Shown here: piece after piece, positions 49,431-57,712 of the stretch
Numbering within the stretch: position 1 is the first letter of the stretch
How the letters are laid out: every line of letters begins with the position of its first letter
DNA from: Sporichthya polymorpha DSM 43042
GTDB taxonomy: Bacteria > Actinomycetota > Actinomycetes > Sporichthyales > Sporichthyaceae
Direction: 5' to 3'
DNA: 64,000 nt
Assembly (NCBI RefSeq): GCF_000384115.1
Contig: NZ_KB913029.1
Coordinates: forward strand, 592,907-656,906
The notes under the pieces: generated by a model
The model's database searches: none
The model's input: the letters and a program-made list of their open reading frames with translations, nothing else
Told to the model about the DNA's origin: nothing
Made by a program: the position numbers and the translations under genes

Positions 49431-50267
49431 ATGGACATGCGCGGCGGCCTGCGGGTGCGCTCCAGCGGTGGAGTGTCGATCGAGGTCCACGACCTGGGCG
49501 GGCACGGCGAGCCGCTGTTGATCTGTCACGCCGTCGGGTTCTGCGGACGGGCGTACGAACCGTTGGCCTCCGAACTTTCTGAGTTGTTCCACGTGTGGGC
49601 GATGGACTTTCGGGGGCACGGGCTCTCGGACGTGCCGGCCGACGGGGATTTCAGCTGGGACCGGATGTCCGAGGACGCGAGGGCAGCAGTACTTGCCATC
49701 GCTCCCGAGGGCGTCAAGGTTTTCGGGCACTCGATGGGCGGCGCGGCTGCCCTGCTCGCGGAAGCACGCTGGCCAGGAACGGTGACCGCGGCATACGTCT
49801 ACGAACCCGCGATCGTTCAGGCTGCCGTCCCCGCAGAGCTCGAGCGGATGATGGTCGAACGGACCCGGCGCCGTAGCGCAGCGTTCGCCTCGCGAGAGGA
49901 AGCCCGGGTCTATCTGGCGGCGCGGCCGCCCTACTCGAGCTGGCGCGGGGACTGCCTCGACGCTTTCGTGGAGCACGGCTTCGCTGATCGCCCGGACGGC
50001 AGCGTTGAACTGCGCTGCACCGCCGAACACGAGGCGCTGTGTTACGCCTCGCCGACCAGTTCCATCGCCGACGTGGCCGACGTGCGGATTCCGCTGGCCG
50101 TCGCGCTGGGACTGGGCCCGGACATCTTCAATGCCACGCCGGCGGCGCGGGCGTTGAGCGCCGCCATCCCGCCCGCGCGCCTGGTCGAACACGCAGAACT
50201 CAGCCATTTCGGCCCGTTCGAGGATCCGGTCGCCGTCGCGAAAGCGGCGCGAACGGCGCTGATCTGA
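49431..50267 (+). CDS. Alpha/beta hydrolase (278 aa)
   Basis: Core motifs are LLICHAVGFCGRAYEPLASE (oxyanion region), VWAMDFRGHGLSD, the nucleophile elbow KVFGHSMGGAAALLAEA (Ser near residue 100) and a C-terminal His in HAELSHFGPFEDP. Intracellular, no signal peptide. It could hydrolyse an ester, lactone or carbon-carbon bond made by the oxygenases in the cluster; the sequence does not decide. First gene of the plus-strand catabolic operon, 28 bp before the acyl-CoA ligase. ATG 49431 chosen; a second in-frame ATG is at 49437. Confidence 0.87.
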   Translation: MDMRGGLRVRSSGGVSIEVHDLGGHGEPLLICHAVGFCGRAYEPLASELSELFHVWAMDFRGHGLSDVPADGDFSWDRMSEDARAAVLAIAPEGVKVFGHSMGGAAALLAEARWPGTVTAAYVYEPAIVQAAVPAELERMMVERTRRRSAAFASREEARVYLAARPPYSSWRGDCLDAFVEHGFADRPDGSVELRCTAEHEALCYASPTSSIADVADVRIPLAVALGLGPDIFNATPAARALSAAIPPARLVEHAELSHFGPFEDPVAVAKAARTALI

Positions 50268-50295
50268 GCCGGGACCCGACCGCGAGAGGAAGACC

Positions 50296-51864
50296 ATGTC
50301 CGTGCACCGGCCTCCCACCCAGAGCGAGCTCGTCGTGCAAGCGCTGCGCCGGTTCCCCGACCGAGTGGCTTTCCGACAGGGCGGGAAATCCCTGAGTTAT
50401 GCAGGACTCGCTGACGCGCTGGCCCGCTGGCTGACCGTCCTGCGCGAACACGGCATCGGTCCCGGTGGGCGGGTCGGCCTGCTGTCGCTGAACCGGCCGG
50501 AAGTCTGGCTGGCCCAGGTCGCGCCCGGGCTCCTCGACGCGAGTTACACCGCGCTGCACCCGGCCGGCTCGTTCTCCGACCACCTCTTTATTTGTGACGA
50601 CGCCGAACTCACGGTGCTCATCGTCGACCCCGCTTTCGCGGATCGCGCGGCCGAGCTCGCCGCCAAGAGCGCGACCCTCACGCACGTCCTCACCCTCGGA
50701 CCGAGCGACCTCGGATCGGACCTGCTGGTCCTCGCTGACCGGGCAGCCCCGTCGGTCCTGGAGCCATCGGCCGACCCCGAGAGCACCACGTGGCTGCTCT
50801 ACACCGGCGGCACGACGGGCCTGCCGAAGGGCGTGCACCTGTCCCAGCGCGCGCTGGCAGCGCAGGCCCTCAACCTCGCGACCGGGTGGGATCTGCCCCG
50901 GGAGCGGCGCTACCTGTCCGTCGCACCGATCTCGCACGCCTCTGGACTGCCGATCCTTCCCACCCTGCTGGCTGGTGGGACGACGGTCCTGATGACCAAG
51001 TGGGATCCCGAGGAATGGCTCCGTACCGTGGCAGACGAGCGGGTCACCATGTCCTTCCTGGTCCCGACGATGATCTATTCCCTCCTTGACACCGAGGGCG
51101 TGGAAGCGGCCGATCGCAGCAGTCTGGAGGCCATCGTCTACGGCGCCTCGCCGATGTCCCCGGCGCGTCTCCGGGAGGGGATCGCGCGCCTTGGCGGCGT
51201 CTTCACGCAGATGTGGGGTCAGACCGAGTCGACCGGGACCGGTACCACGCTGTGGCGTTCGCAGCACGATGTGAGTGACACCCCCGAGGCCGCCGAACGG
51301 CTCACGTCCTGCGGCCAGGCCACCCCGGGAGTCACCATCGCCGTCCTGGACCCGGACGGGCAGCCGGTCGAGCCCGGCGAGATCGGGGAACTGTGCCTGC
51401 GCGGCCCGAGCGTGATGACGGGGTATCACAATCAGCCCGAGCTCACCGAGCAGGCCTTCGCCCACGGGTGGCTCCACACCGGTGACGTGGGGCGGGTGGA
51501 TTCCGCTGGGTTCGCCTACATCGTCGACCGTCTGAAGGACCTCATCATCACCGGCGGCTACAACGTCTACCCCACCGAACTCGAGAAGGTCATCAGCGCC
51601 CACCCCGCGGTCGCGCAGTGTGCCGTGATCGGCGTCCCGGACACCAAGTGGGGAGAGGCAGTCAAAGCTGTGGTCGTCGTCCGGTCGGGCATGGCCGTGG
51701 GGCCGGAGACGCTGATCGACCTGGTCCGTCAGGAGAAGGGGTCCGTGCAGGCGCCGAAGTCCGTGGACTTCGTCGACGCCATCCCGGTCACCGGGGTCGG
51801 CAAGCCCGACAAGAAGACGCTGCGAGCCCGGTACTGGGCCGATCACGACCGCGCTGTGAACTGA
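50296..51864 (+). CDS. Acyl-CoA ligase / AMP-dependent synthetase (522 aa)
   Basis: Activates a carboxylic acid to its CoA thioester using ATP. The AMP-binding loop is LLYTGGTTGLPKGVHLS (about residue 172), with WGQTESTGTGTTLW, GWLHTGDVGRVD, DRLKDLIITGGYNVYPTELE and the C-terminal Lys region VTGVGKPDKKTLR. All motifs of a working ANL enzyme are present. It follows the hydrolase by 28 bp and is followed by a second ligase after 23 bp, so the pathway activates at least two acids or one at two stages. ATG at 50296 has GAGAGGAAG upstream. Confidence 0.93.
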   Translation: MSVHRPPTQSELVVQALRRFPDRVAFRQGGKSLSYAGLADALARWLTVLREHGIGPGGRVGLLSLNRPEVWLAQVAPGLLDASYTALHPAGSFSDHLFICDDAELTVLIVDPAFADRAAELAAKSATLTHVLTLGPSDLGSDLLVLADRAAPSVLEPSADPESTTWLLYTGGTTGLPKGVHLSQRALAAQALNLATGWDLPRERRYLSVAPISHASGLPILPTLLAGGTTVLMTKWDPEEWLRTVADERVTMSFLVPTMIYSLLDTEGVEAADRSSLEAIVYGASPMSPARLREGIARLGGVFTQMWGQTESTGTGTTLWRSQHDVSDTPEAAERLTSCGQATPGVTIAVLDPDGQPVEPGEIGELCLRGPSVMTGYHNQPELTEQAFAHGWLHTGDVGRVDSAGFAYIVDRLKDLIITGGYNVYPTELEKVISAHPAVAQCAVIGVPDTKWGEAVKAVVVVRSGMAVGPETLIDLVRQEKGSVQAPKSVDFVDAIPVTGVGKPDKKTLRARYWADHDRAVN

Positions 51865-51887
51865 CCCGACCACAGATCGGACTCGCG

Positions 51888-53456
51888 ATGACCGGCCCTC
51901 TCGTCAATACCCTGCCCGCGGCACTCCAGGCCACCGCCGAACGGTTCCCCGACCGCGAGGCCGTGGTCGACGGCGACGTCCGGCTGACCTGGACCGAGTA
52001 CCGCACCGCGGTGGACGAGGTGGCGCGGGCGGCGATCGCCCAGGGCGTCTCGCGCGGGGACCGCGTGGCGATCTGGGCCCAGAACTCGTGGCAGTGGTGC
52101 GTCGCCGCCCTGGGCCTCCAGGCGGCGGGTGCCGCGCTCGTACCGATCAACACCCGCTTCCGCGGCCGCGAGGCCGCCGACGTCGTGCGGCGCAGCGGCG
52201 CCCGGGCGGTCTTCACCACCACCGGCTTTCTCGACAACGACTACCCGTCGATGCTGCGCACCGCCGAGCTCCCCCTGGCCGACCTGCCCGTGATCGTGAT
52301 GTCCGGCGATCACGGTTCCGACCTGAGCTGGTCGGAGTTCCTCGGCCGCGCCGGCGAGGTGAGCTCCGCGGAGGCCCGCGCCCGGGCGCAGGAGGTTACG
52401 GCCGACGACATCGCCGACATCGTTTACACCTCCGGATCGACCGGATCGCCCAAGGGCGTGGTCCAGACCCACGGCAACGTGGTCCAGGCCATGACCGCCT
52501 TCAGCGACGCCCGGACGATGACCCACACGGACCGGTCGCTGGTGCTCGCGCCCATGTTCGCGCAGTTCGGGCTGCGGTGGCTGAACGCCAACGTGATCTG
52601 CGGCGCCACCATCGTCACCCGATCGACGTTCGACCCCGCGACCCTGTTCCAACTCCTGCAGGACGAGCGGATCACCGATTTCGCCGGGCCGCCGACGATG
52701 ATGGCGGCGCTGCTCGCCCCCGCGGCCGGGCAGTTCGACCTCTCCGCCCTCCGAGTCGCCGTGATCGGTTCGACCACCGTCCCACCGGAGCTCGTCCGTT
52801 CCCTGCTCGAGAACAAGGTCTTCGAGCACGTGTTCACAGCCTGGGGACTCACCGAGGCCTGCGGGCCGGTGACGATCTCCCCGGTGGGCGCCGACGTCGA
52901 GCGGATCGCAGGGTTCGCCGGCACGGCGCTGGACCACGTCCGGTTGCGCGTGGTCGCCGCCGACGGGTCAGTGGCGGGTCCCGGTGAGGAGGGCGAACTC
53001 CAGGTTCTCAGTCCGACGATGATGCGCGAGTACCTCGGCGATCCCGAGCTCACGGCGGCGACCCTGGTCGATGGTGGGTGGCTGCGCACCGGTGACCTCG
53101 GCAGCATCGACCCCGACGGCTACGTCCGCATCACCGACCGCCTCAAGGACCTCGTGATCGTGGGCGGGTTCAACGTCGCCTCCGCAGAGGTGGAGGCGAT
53201 GTTGCGCACCTGCCCCGGGATCAAGGACGCGGCCGTGGTCGGCCGCCCGGACGACCGGCTCGGTGAGGTTCCGGTGGCGTTCGTTGTGGCCGTGGACGGC
53301 GCCACCCCGGACCCGGCCGAGGTGATCGCCTGGTGCCGCGAGCAGATGGCGAACTTCAAGGTCCCGCGCCACGTCGAGGTGTGTGCAGCCTTGCCCCTGA
53401 ACGCGAGCCTGAAAGTGGACAAGATCACGCTCCGCGGGCAGGCCCGCGCGTTCTGA
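51888..53456 (+). CDS. Second acyl-CoA ligase, FadD3-like (522 aa)
   Basis: ANL-family ligase with VYTSGSTGSPKGVVQTHGNV, AWGLTEACGPVTISP, GWLRTGDLGSIDPDGY, DRLKDLVIVGGFNVASAEVE and the C-terminal LNASLKVDKITLRG. The short C-terminal linker and FNVASAEVE block resemble the FadD3-type ligases that activate ring-derived propionate side chains in steroid breakdown, but the likeness is by eye and not proof. It lies between the first ligase (23-bp gap) and a hydrolase, in one direction, probably one operon. Confidence 0.9.
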   Translation: MTGPLVNTLPAALQATAERFPDREAVVDGDVRLTWTEYRTAVDEVARAAIAQGVSRGDRVAIWAQNSWQWCVAALGLQAAGAALVPINTRFRGREAADVVRRSGARAVFTTTGFLDNDYPSMLRTAELPLADLPVIVMSGDHGSDLSWSEFLGRAGEVSSAEARARAQEVTADDIADIVYTSGSTGSPKGVVQTHGNVVQAMTAFSDARTMTHTDRSLVLAPMFAQFGLRWLNANVICGATIVTRSTFDPATLFQLLQDERITDFAGPPTMMAALLAPAAGQFDLSALRVAVIGSTTVPPELVRSLLENKVFEHVFTAWGLTEACGPVTISPVGADVERIAGFAGTALDHVRLRVVAADGSVAGPGEEGELQVLSPTMMREYLGDPELTAATLVDGGWLRTGDLGSIDPDGYVRITDRLKDLVIVGGFNVASAEVEAMLRTCPGIKDAAVVGRPDDRLGEVPVAFVVAVDGATPDPAEVIAWCREQMANFKVPRHVEVCAALPLNASLKVDKITLRGQARAF

Positions 53457-53535
53457 GGGACGGAATGCCCTTTTGCCCGCGGCGCCGGACGAGACGAAAG
53501 TGGCGATCACATCCGCCGGAAAAGGGGAACCCGCT

Positions 53536-54507
53536 ATGGCACTGACCGACGAAGGCCTGATCGAGGTCGCCGACTTCGACTCCCGCTGGGTACGCCTGGC
53601 GAGCGGGGCGAAGGCGCACTACATGACCTCCGGGAGCAACGGCCCGGCGGTCGTCCTGCTGCACGGCGGCATCACCGGATCCTCCGGTCTCGCCGGCTGG
53701 CGCTTCATGGCCCCGTTCCTCGGTGCCAACGGCTTCCGCGTCTACGCGCCGGACATGCCGGGCTTCGGGTTGGCCGACACTTCGCCCCAGCACCAGCCGA
53801 AGTCCTACGCCGCCTACGTGGATTTCATCAAGGAGTTCACCACCGCGCTGTGTCTGGACAAGTTCCACATCGCGGGGAACTCGATGGGATGCGGCAACGC
53901 GGTCAACTACATCTGCAACCACCCCGAGGACATCATCAGCTTCGCTCTCATCGCGGGGCCGGTCGGCGACGTTGCGCCGGCCGTGCCGATCAGTGACGAC
54001 GCGAAGAAGCGTCTGATGGCCTTCGACGGCACGCCCGAGTCGATGCGCGCGATGATGAACGACATCATCTACCGCGAGACCGCGATCACCGACGACCTGA
54101 TCACGATGCGCACCAACGCGGCCAACGCGCAGAAGGAGTCCTACGCGGCGATCCCGCCGTCCTTCCTGAGCTGGGTCGCCGGTAAACCGGACCCGATTCT
54201 CGGTGCCCGCCTGACCACCAAGGGCCGACTCGACCGGTGCGGCATTCCGGGGATCTACCTGTACGGCCGCAACGACGTGATCCTGCCGGTGGAGAACGGC
54301 TTCGGCATCGAGCCCCACCTGCCCGACGTCCAGTTCTTCTACCCGGACGAGTGCGGTCACCAGGGCCAGACCGACCAGCCCGAGATGTTCAACCAGGTCT
54401 TCCTGGAGTTCTTCCGCGACGGCAAGGTGAGCCGCAAGACCGCGGACTGGGCCGGGGTCTCGGACACGCGTCCGGAGAACCCGAACCTGGTGGAGCAGGC
54501 GTCATGA
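53536..54507 (+). CDS. Alpha/beta hydrolase, MhpC/HsaD-like (323 aa)
   Basis: The full catalytic layout is visible: oxyanion region VVLLHGGITGSSGLAGWR, APDMPGFGLADTS, nucleophile IAGNSMGCGNAVNYI (Ser near residue 119), acid Asp in YLYGRNDVILPVENG and His in ECGHQGQTDQPEMFN. Sequence flavour recalls C-C bond hydrolases that open ring-cleavage products, though esterases share these motifs. AAAAGGGG precedes the ATG at 53536. Its stop overlaps the SDR start by 4 bp. Confidence 0.9.
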   Translation: MALTDEGLIEVADFDSRWVRLASGAKAHYMTSGSNGPAVVLLHGGITGSSGLAGWRFMAPFLGANGFRVYAPDMPGFGLADTSPQHQPKSYAAYVDFIKEFTTALCLDKFHIAGNSMGCGNAVNYICNHPEDIISFALIAGPVGDVAPAVPISDDAKKRLMAFDGTPESMRAMMNDIIYRETAITDDLITMRTNAANAQKESYAAIPPSFLSWVAGKPDPILGARLTTKGRLDRCGIPGIYLYGRNDVILPVENGFGIEPHLPDVQFFYPDECGHQGQTDQPEMFNQVFLEFFRDGKVSRKTADWAGVSDTRPENPNLVEQAS

Positions 54508-55274
54508 GATTCGCCCCGGGCCGCACGGCAATCATCACCGGCGCCGGGGTCGGGATCGGCAAGGCCATCGCGGCCCGGTTCGCCGACGAGGGCCTACGCC
54601 TCGTGCTCGCCGACATCGAGGGCGATCTTGTGGAGAAGGTCGCCGCCGAGTTGGCCGGACCGGGCCGCCCGGCTCCGCTGGTGGTCGTCGGGGACCTGTC
54701 GGTGCGGCAGAACGCGGCCACGTTGATCGGAACCTGCCAGGAGGCTTACGGCCAGGTGGACATCCTGGTCAACAACGCCGGCGGCGGGGTGATCCGCCCG
54801 ACGCTCTCCCACACCGAGGAGACCCTGCGCGCCACCCTCGACCGCAACCTCTGGACCACCCTCTACTGCTCGCTGGAGGCGCTCCCGCTGATGAAAGCGG
54901 CCGGGTACGGCCGCATCATCAACATGGGTGCGGACTCGGTGCGCAACGGCCTGGACTGGCACGCGATCTACAACGCGGCCAAGGGCGGCGTGCACGGCCT
55001 CACCACCGGCTGGGCGCGGGAGTTCGTGACCGACGGAATCACCGTCAACGCGATCGCGCCGTCCGCCACCCGCACCGAGGCCTACGACGCCTTCGAGCAG
55101 TCCACCGACCCGGCGATCCAGGCGACGCTGGCCAAGGTGCTGGCCGTGATTCCCGCCGGCCGGGCCGGCACCGTCGAGGAGATCGCGGCGCTCGCCGCCT
55201 ACCTCGCGTCAGATGAGTCGGGGTTCACCACCGGTCAGGTGCTCAGCATCAATGGCGGAAGCACCATGCTCTGA
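54504..55274 (+). CDS. Short-chain dehydrogenase/reductase (256 aa)
   Basis: Classical SDR that oxidises or reduces an alcohol/ketone with NAD(P). Cofactor motif TGAGVGIGKAIAARFA (residues 11-26), an Asp after strand 2 (LVLADIEGD) that favours NAD(H), NNAGGGV, the catalytic Ser in NMGADSVRNG and YNAAK (Tyr-Lys), and the C-terminal FTTGQVLSINGG. Normal length. Start overlaps the hydrolase stop (ATGA). It probably handles the hydroxyl produced by P450 or hydratase steps. Confidence 0.94.
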   Translation: MRFAPGRTAIITGAGVGIGKAIAARFADEGLRLVLADIEGDLVEKVAAELAGPGRPAPLVVVGDLSVRQNAATLIGTCQEAYGQVDILVNNAGGGVIRPTLSHTEETLRATLDRNLWTTLYCSLEALPLMKAAGYGRIINMGADSVRNGLDWHAIYNAAKGGVHGLTTGWAREFVTDGITVNAIAPSATRTEAYDAFEQSTDPAIQATLAKVLAVIPAGRAGTVEEIAALAAYLASDESGFTTGQVLSINGGSTML

Positions 55275-55326
55275 CGGTCTGACGTCCCCTCAGTTCTCGG
55301 ACGACCGCTACGACGGAAGGCACGAC

Positions 55327-56424
55327 ATGGCGACCGGCTTCGACCTCACGCTCTCCCCCGCTGCGACCGCCGCCCGGGAGCACCTGCACGCCGTCGCCGG
55401 CGAGTTGCGGGAGCAGGCGGCGACGGCCGAGGCCGAGGGCGTCGACCTGCCGACGCTGCGTGCTCACCTCGCCGCGGCCGGCCTCGATCCCGCCGTGGTC
55501 GCGCAGGCCGGCATCGATCCATTGACGGTGCTGGTCGCCCTCGACGCGCTCGCGTACGGCGACCCCGGTGCCGCCTGGGCGATCGTGCCCGCTCTTCAGG
55601 TGGCCACGATCGTCGCGGCGGTGGGCACCCCGGAGCAGAAGGCAGCGGTGAGTGCGGCCCTGGCGAGTCCGGCCGCGACCGCGAGCCTGCTCGCGTACGA
55701 GGATTACGGCCGCCAGCCCAGTGAGTACGAGACGACCGTCGGTGGTGGCAGTGCCACCGGTCGCAAGACCTCGGTCGCCTGGCCCGCCGGTGCCGACGTC
55801 AGCCTGCTGGTCGGCCGGGAGGGCGACGAGATCGTCGCCCACTGCTGGACGGGTGCACGCAGCGGCATCACGGTCGAACGCGACGACCGGGTGCTCGGCA
55901 AGATCGCCGTAACTGCCGCCCCGAGCGGCACCGTCACCCTGGACGGAGTCGCGACGAGTCCCGGCGAGCGGCTCGGCGGTGGGCTGGCCCTGGACCGGTC
56001 GCTCGGTCAGGCCCGGTTGATGTTGGGCGCGGTGCTGCAGGGCACGGCCCGGGCCTCCATCGAGTTCTGCGCCGGCTACGCCACCGCGCGCACCACCTGG
56101 GGCGTGCCGATCGCCCAGCACCAGGGCGTCGCGTTCCCGATCATCGACCGCACGACCGAGCTGGAGAAACTGCGCCTGCTGCTGTGGGACACGAGTGCGG
56201 AGGTGGACCGGGCCACCGACACCGCAGACATCGAAGCTCGGGTCGCCCGGGCGCTCAACCGCATCTCGACCCACGCGTTGCACACCACCCGCGACGGCGT
56301 GCAACTGGTGGGGGTGCGGGCCATCACCCGCGACCTCCCGTCGGAGCGTTGGTACCGCAGCGCCGCCGCCCTGGGCGTGGTCGACGTCGACATCGCCGCG
56401 ACCCCGTTCTCGTTGAGTAACTGA
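55327..56424 (+). CDS. Acyl-CoA dehydrogenase-like subunit without the catalytic Glu (365 aa)
   Basis: ACAD fold with GFDLTLSPAATAAREHLHAV, DPGAAWAIVPALQVATIVAA, TWGVPIAQHQGVAFPIIDRT and VRAITRDLPSERWYRSAAAL. The C terminus ends GVVDVDIAATPFSLSN, lacking the EGT block of catalytic subunits, exactly as in the protein at 48156. Its partner is the catalytic subunit 49 bp downstream (56474). ATG at 55327 has GGAAGG upstream. The stop codon overlaps the first unit of an 8-bp tandem repeat. Confidence 0.87.
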   Translation: MATGFDLTLSPAATAAREHLHAVAGELREQAATAEAEGVDLPTLRAHLAAAGLDPAVVAQAGIDPLTVLVALDALAYGDPGAAWAIVPALQVATIVAAVGTPEQKAAVSAALASPAATASLLAYEDYGRQPSEYETTVGGGSATGRKTSVAWPAGADVSLLVGREGDEIVAHCWTGARSGITVERDDRVLGKIAVTAAPSGTVTLDGVATSPGERLGGGLALDRSLGQARLMLGAVLQGTARASIEFCAGYATARTTWGVPIAQHQGVAFPIIDRTTELEKLRLLLWDTSAEVDRATDTADIEARVARALNRISTHALHTTRDGVQLVGVRAITRDLPSERWYRSAAALGVVDVDIAATPFSLSN

Positions 56425-56462
56425 GCAACCGAGCAACCGAGCAACCGAGCACCCGAGCAAGG
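56423..56462 (+). repeat. 8-bp tandem repeat, five units, ending in the next gene's RBS
   Basis: Three exact GAGCAACC units (56423-56446) are followed by GAGCACCC and GAGCAAGG. The last unit supplies the AAGGAG Shine-Dalgarno of the dehydrogenase starting at 56474. The first unit overlaps the preceding stop codon, so the array fills the whole intergenic space. Confidence 0.85.
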
Positions 56463-56473
56463 AGAGTCCTGCC

Positions 56474-57712
56474 ATGACCGTCTCGTTCGCTCTGCCCGAC
56501 GACACCCAGAAGCTCCTCGCCGAGATCAAGGAATGGTCGCTGCACGAGGTGCGGCCGCTGGCCCGTACCGCCGACCGGCTGCAGACGAAGTACTTCGAGG
56601 AAGGCCGGCGGGTCCTCCAGAGCTGCCCCATCGACGTGAGCCCGCTCAGCGTTCCCGAGTTCGGCCTGATCGACCGGGCCGGAAAGGTCTACCAGGCCTC
56701 CGACTCGGACGCCGACAACCACGTGCTGGGCGTCCTGGCGATGGAAGCCATGTGTTACGGGGACGGGTGGGCCTGGGGGGCGCTCAAGCGCAACGCTAAT
56801 CTGGAGAAGATCCTCTCGGTGATCGGAACCCCGGCGCAGGTGGAGAAGTTCACCGCCGACCCGGACGCCTCGTCTTCCTTCGCCTTCTCCGAGGACCACT
56901 GCGGCTCCGACATCTCGGCCATCCGCACCACTGCCGTCCGCGACGGCGACGAGTGGGTCGTCAACGGCTCGAAGCGGTTCAGCTCGCAGGGCGCCGAGGC
57001 CTCGATGATGCTCATCTTCCTCAGCATCGATACCGCTCAGGGTATGAACGGCCTGCGCGGGATGATGATCCCGCAGGGCACCCCCGGGGTGGAGATCGTG
57101 CGCGAGACCGAGGACCTCAAGCTCGGCATGCGCTTCCTACGGCAGTCGGCGATCCGCTTTCACGACGTACGCGTGCCGCTCGACCACATGCTCGGGGATC
57201 CGGACGAGCCCGGTGGCTTCGTCGAGGGGCTCAACGTGCTGAACCGGACCCGTCCGTTCTGCCAGGCCTGGAGCGTGGGAACGCTGCGTGGGGCCACCGA
57301 CTTCGTGCTCGATCACGTGCGCCGCGAGGACCGCTACGCCCCGCGTCGCCGCGCCCAGGCCGAGGCCGACTGCGCCGAGATCCACCACGCGCTGGACGAC
57401 CTCATGCGCCTGCTGGTCAGCGCCGCGTGGCTCGCCGATCGCGACCTGCCGCACCGGACGGAAGCCGCCATGGCGAAGTCCCACGGTCCCGCCATCGTCG
57501 AGGCGAGTTACCGCCGACTCCTGCAGATCATGGGCAGCGAGGCGTCCTCGGAGAAGCACCTGCTCGAGAAGTGGTATCGCGACGCGGTCACCTTCGACCT
57601 CATCGAGGGGACGAACCAGATCCTCAAGCTGACCGTCGGCCGGGGGATCTTCAAGGCGGCCGCCCGGGCCACCGGGCCCGCGGTGGCAGCCGCCCTGCGT
57701 CCGGTCGTCTAG
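56474..57712 (+). CDS. Acyl-CoA dehydrogenase, catalytic-type subunit (412 aa)
   Basis: ACAD with FAFSEDHCGSDISAIRTTAV, WVVNGSKRFSSQGAEASMML, LGMRFLRQSAIRFHDVRVPL and the C-terminal EKWYRDAVTFDLIEGTNQIL, where Glu near residue 378 is the candidate base. It pairs with the Glu-less subunit upstream, making the second such pair in the cluster. ATG at 56474 is 7 bp after AGGAGAG. The stop overlaps that of the convergent FAD oxidoreductase gene by 4 bp. Confidence 0.9.
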   Translation: MTVSFALPDDTQKLLAEIKEWSLHEVRPLARTADRLQTKYFEEGRRVLQSCPIDVSPLSVPEFGLIDRAGKVYQASDSDADNHVLGVLAMEAMCYGDGWAWGALKRNANLEKILSVIGTPAQVEKFTADPDASSSFAFSEDHCGSDISAIRTTAVRDGDEWVVNGSKRFSSQGAEASMMLIFLSIDTAQGMNGLRGMMIPQGTPGVEIVRETEDLKLGMRFLRQSAIRFHDVRVPLDHMLGDPDEPGGFVEGLNVLNRTRPFCQAWSVGTLRGATDFVLDHVRREDRYAPRRRAQAEADCAEIHHALDDLMRLLVSAAWLADRDLPHRTEAAMAKSHGPAIVEASYRRLLQIMGSEASSEKHLLEKWYRDAVTFDLIEGTNQILKLTVGRGIFKAAARATGPAVAAALRPVV

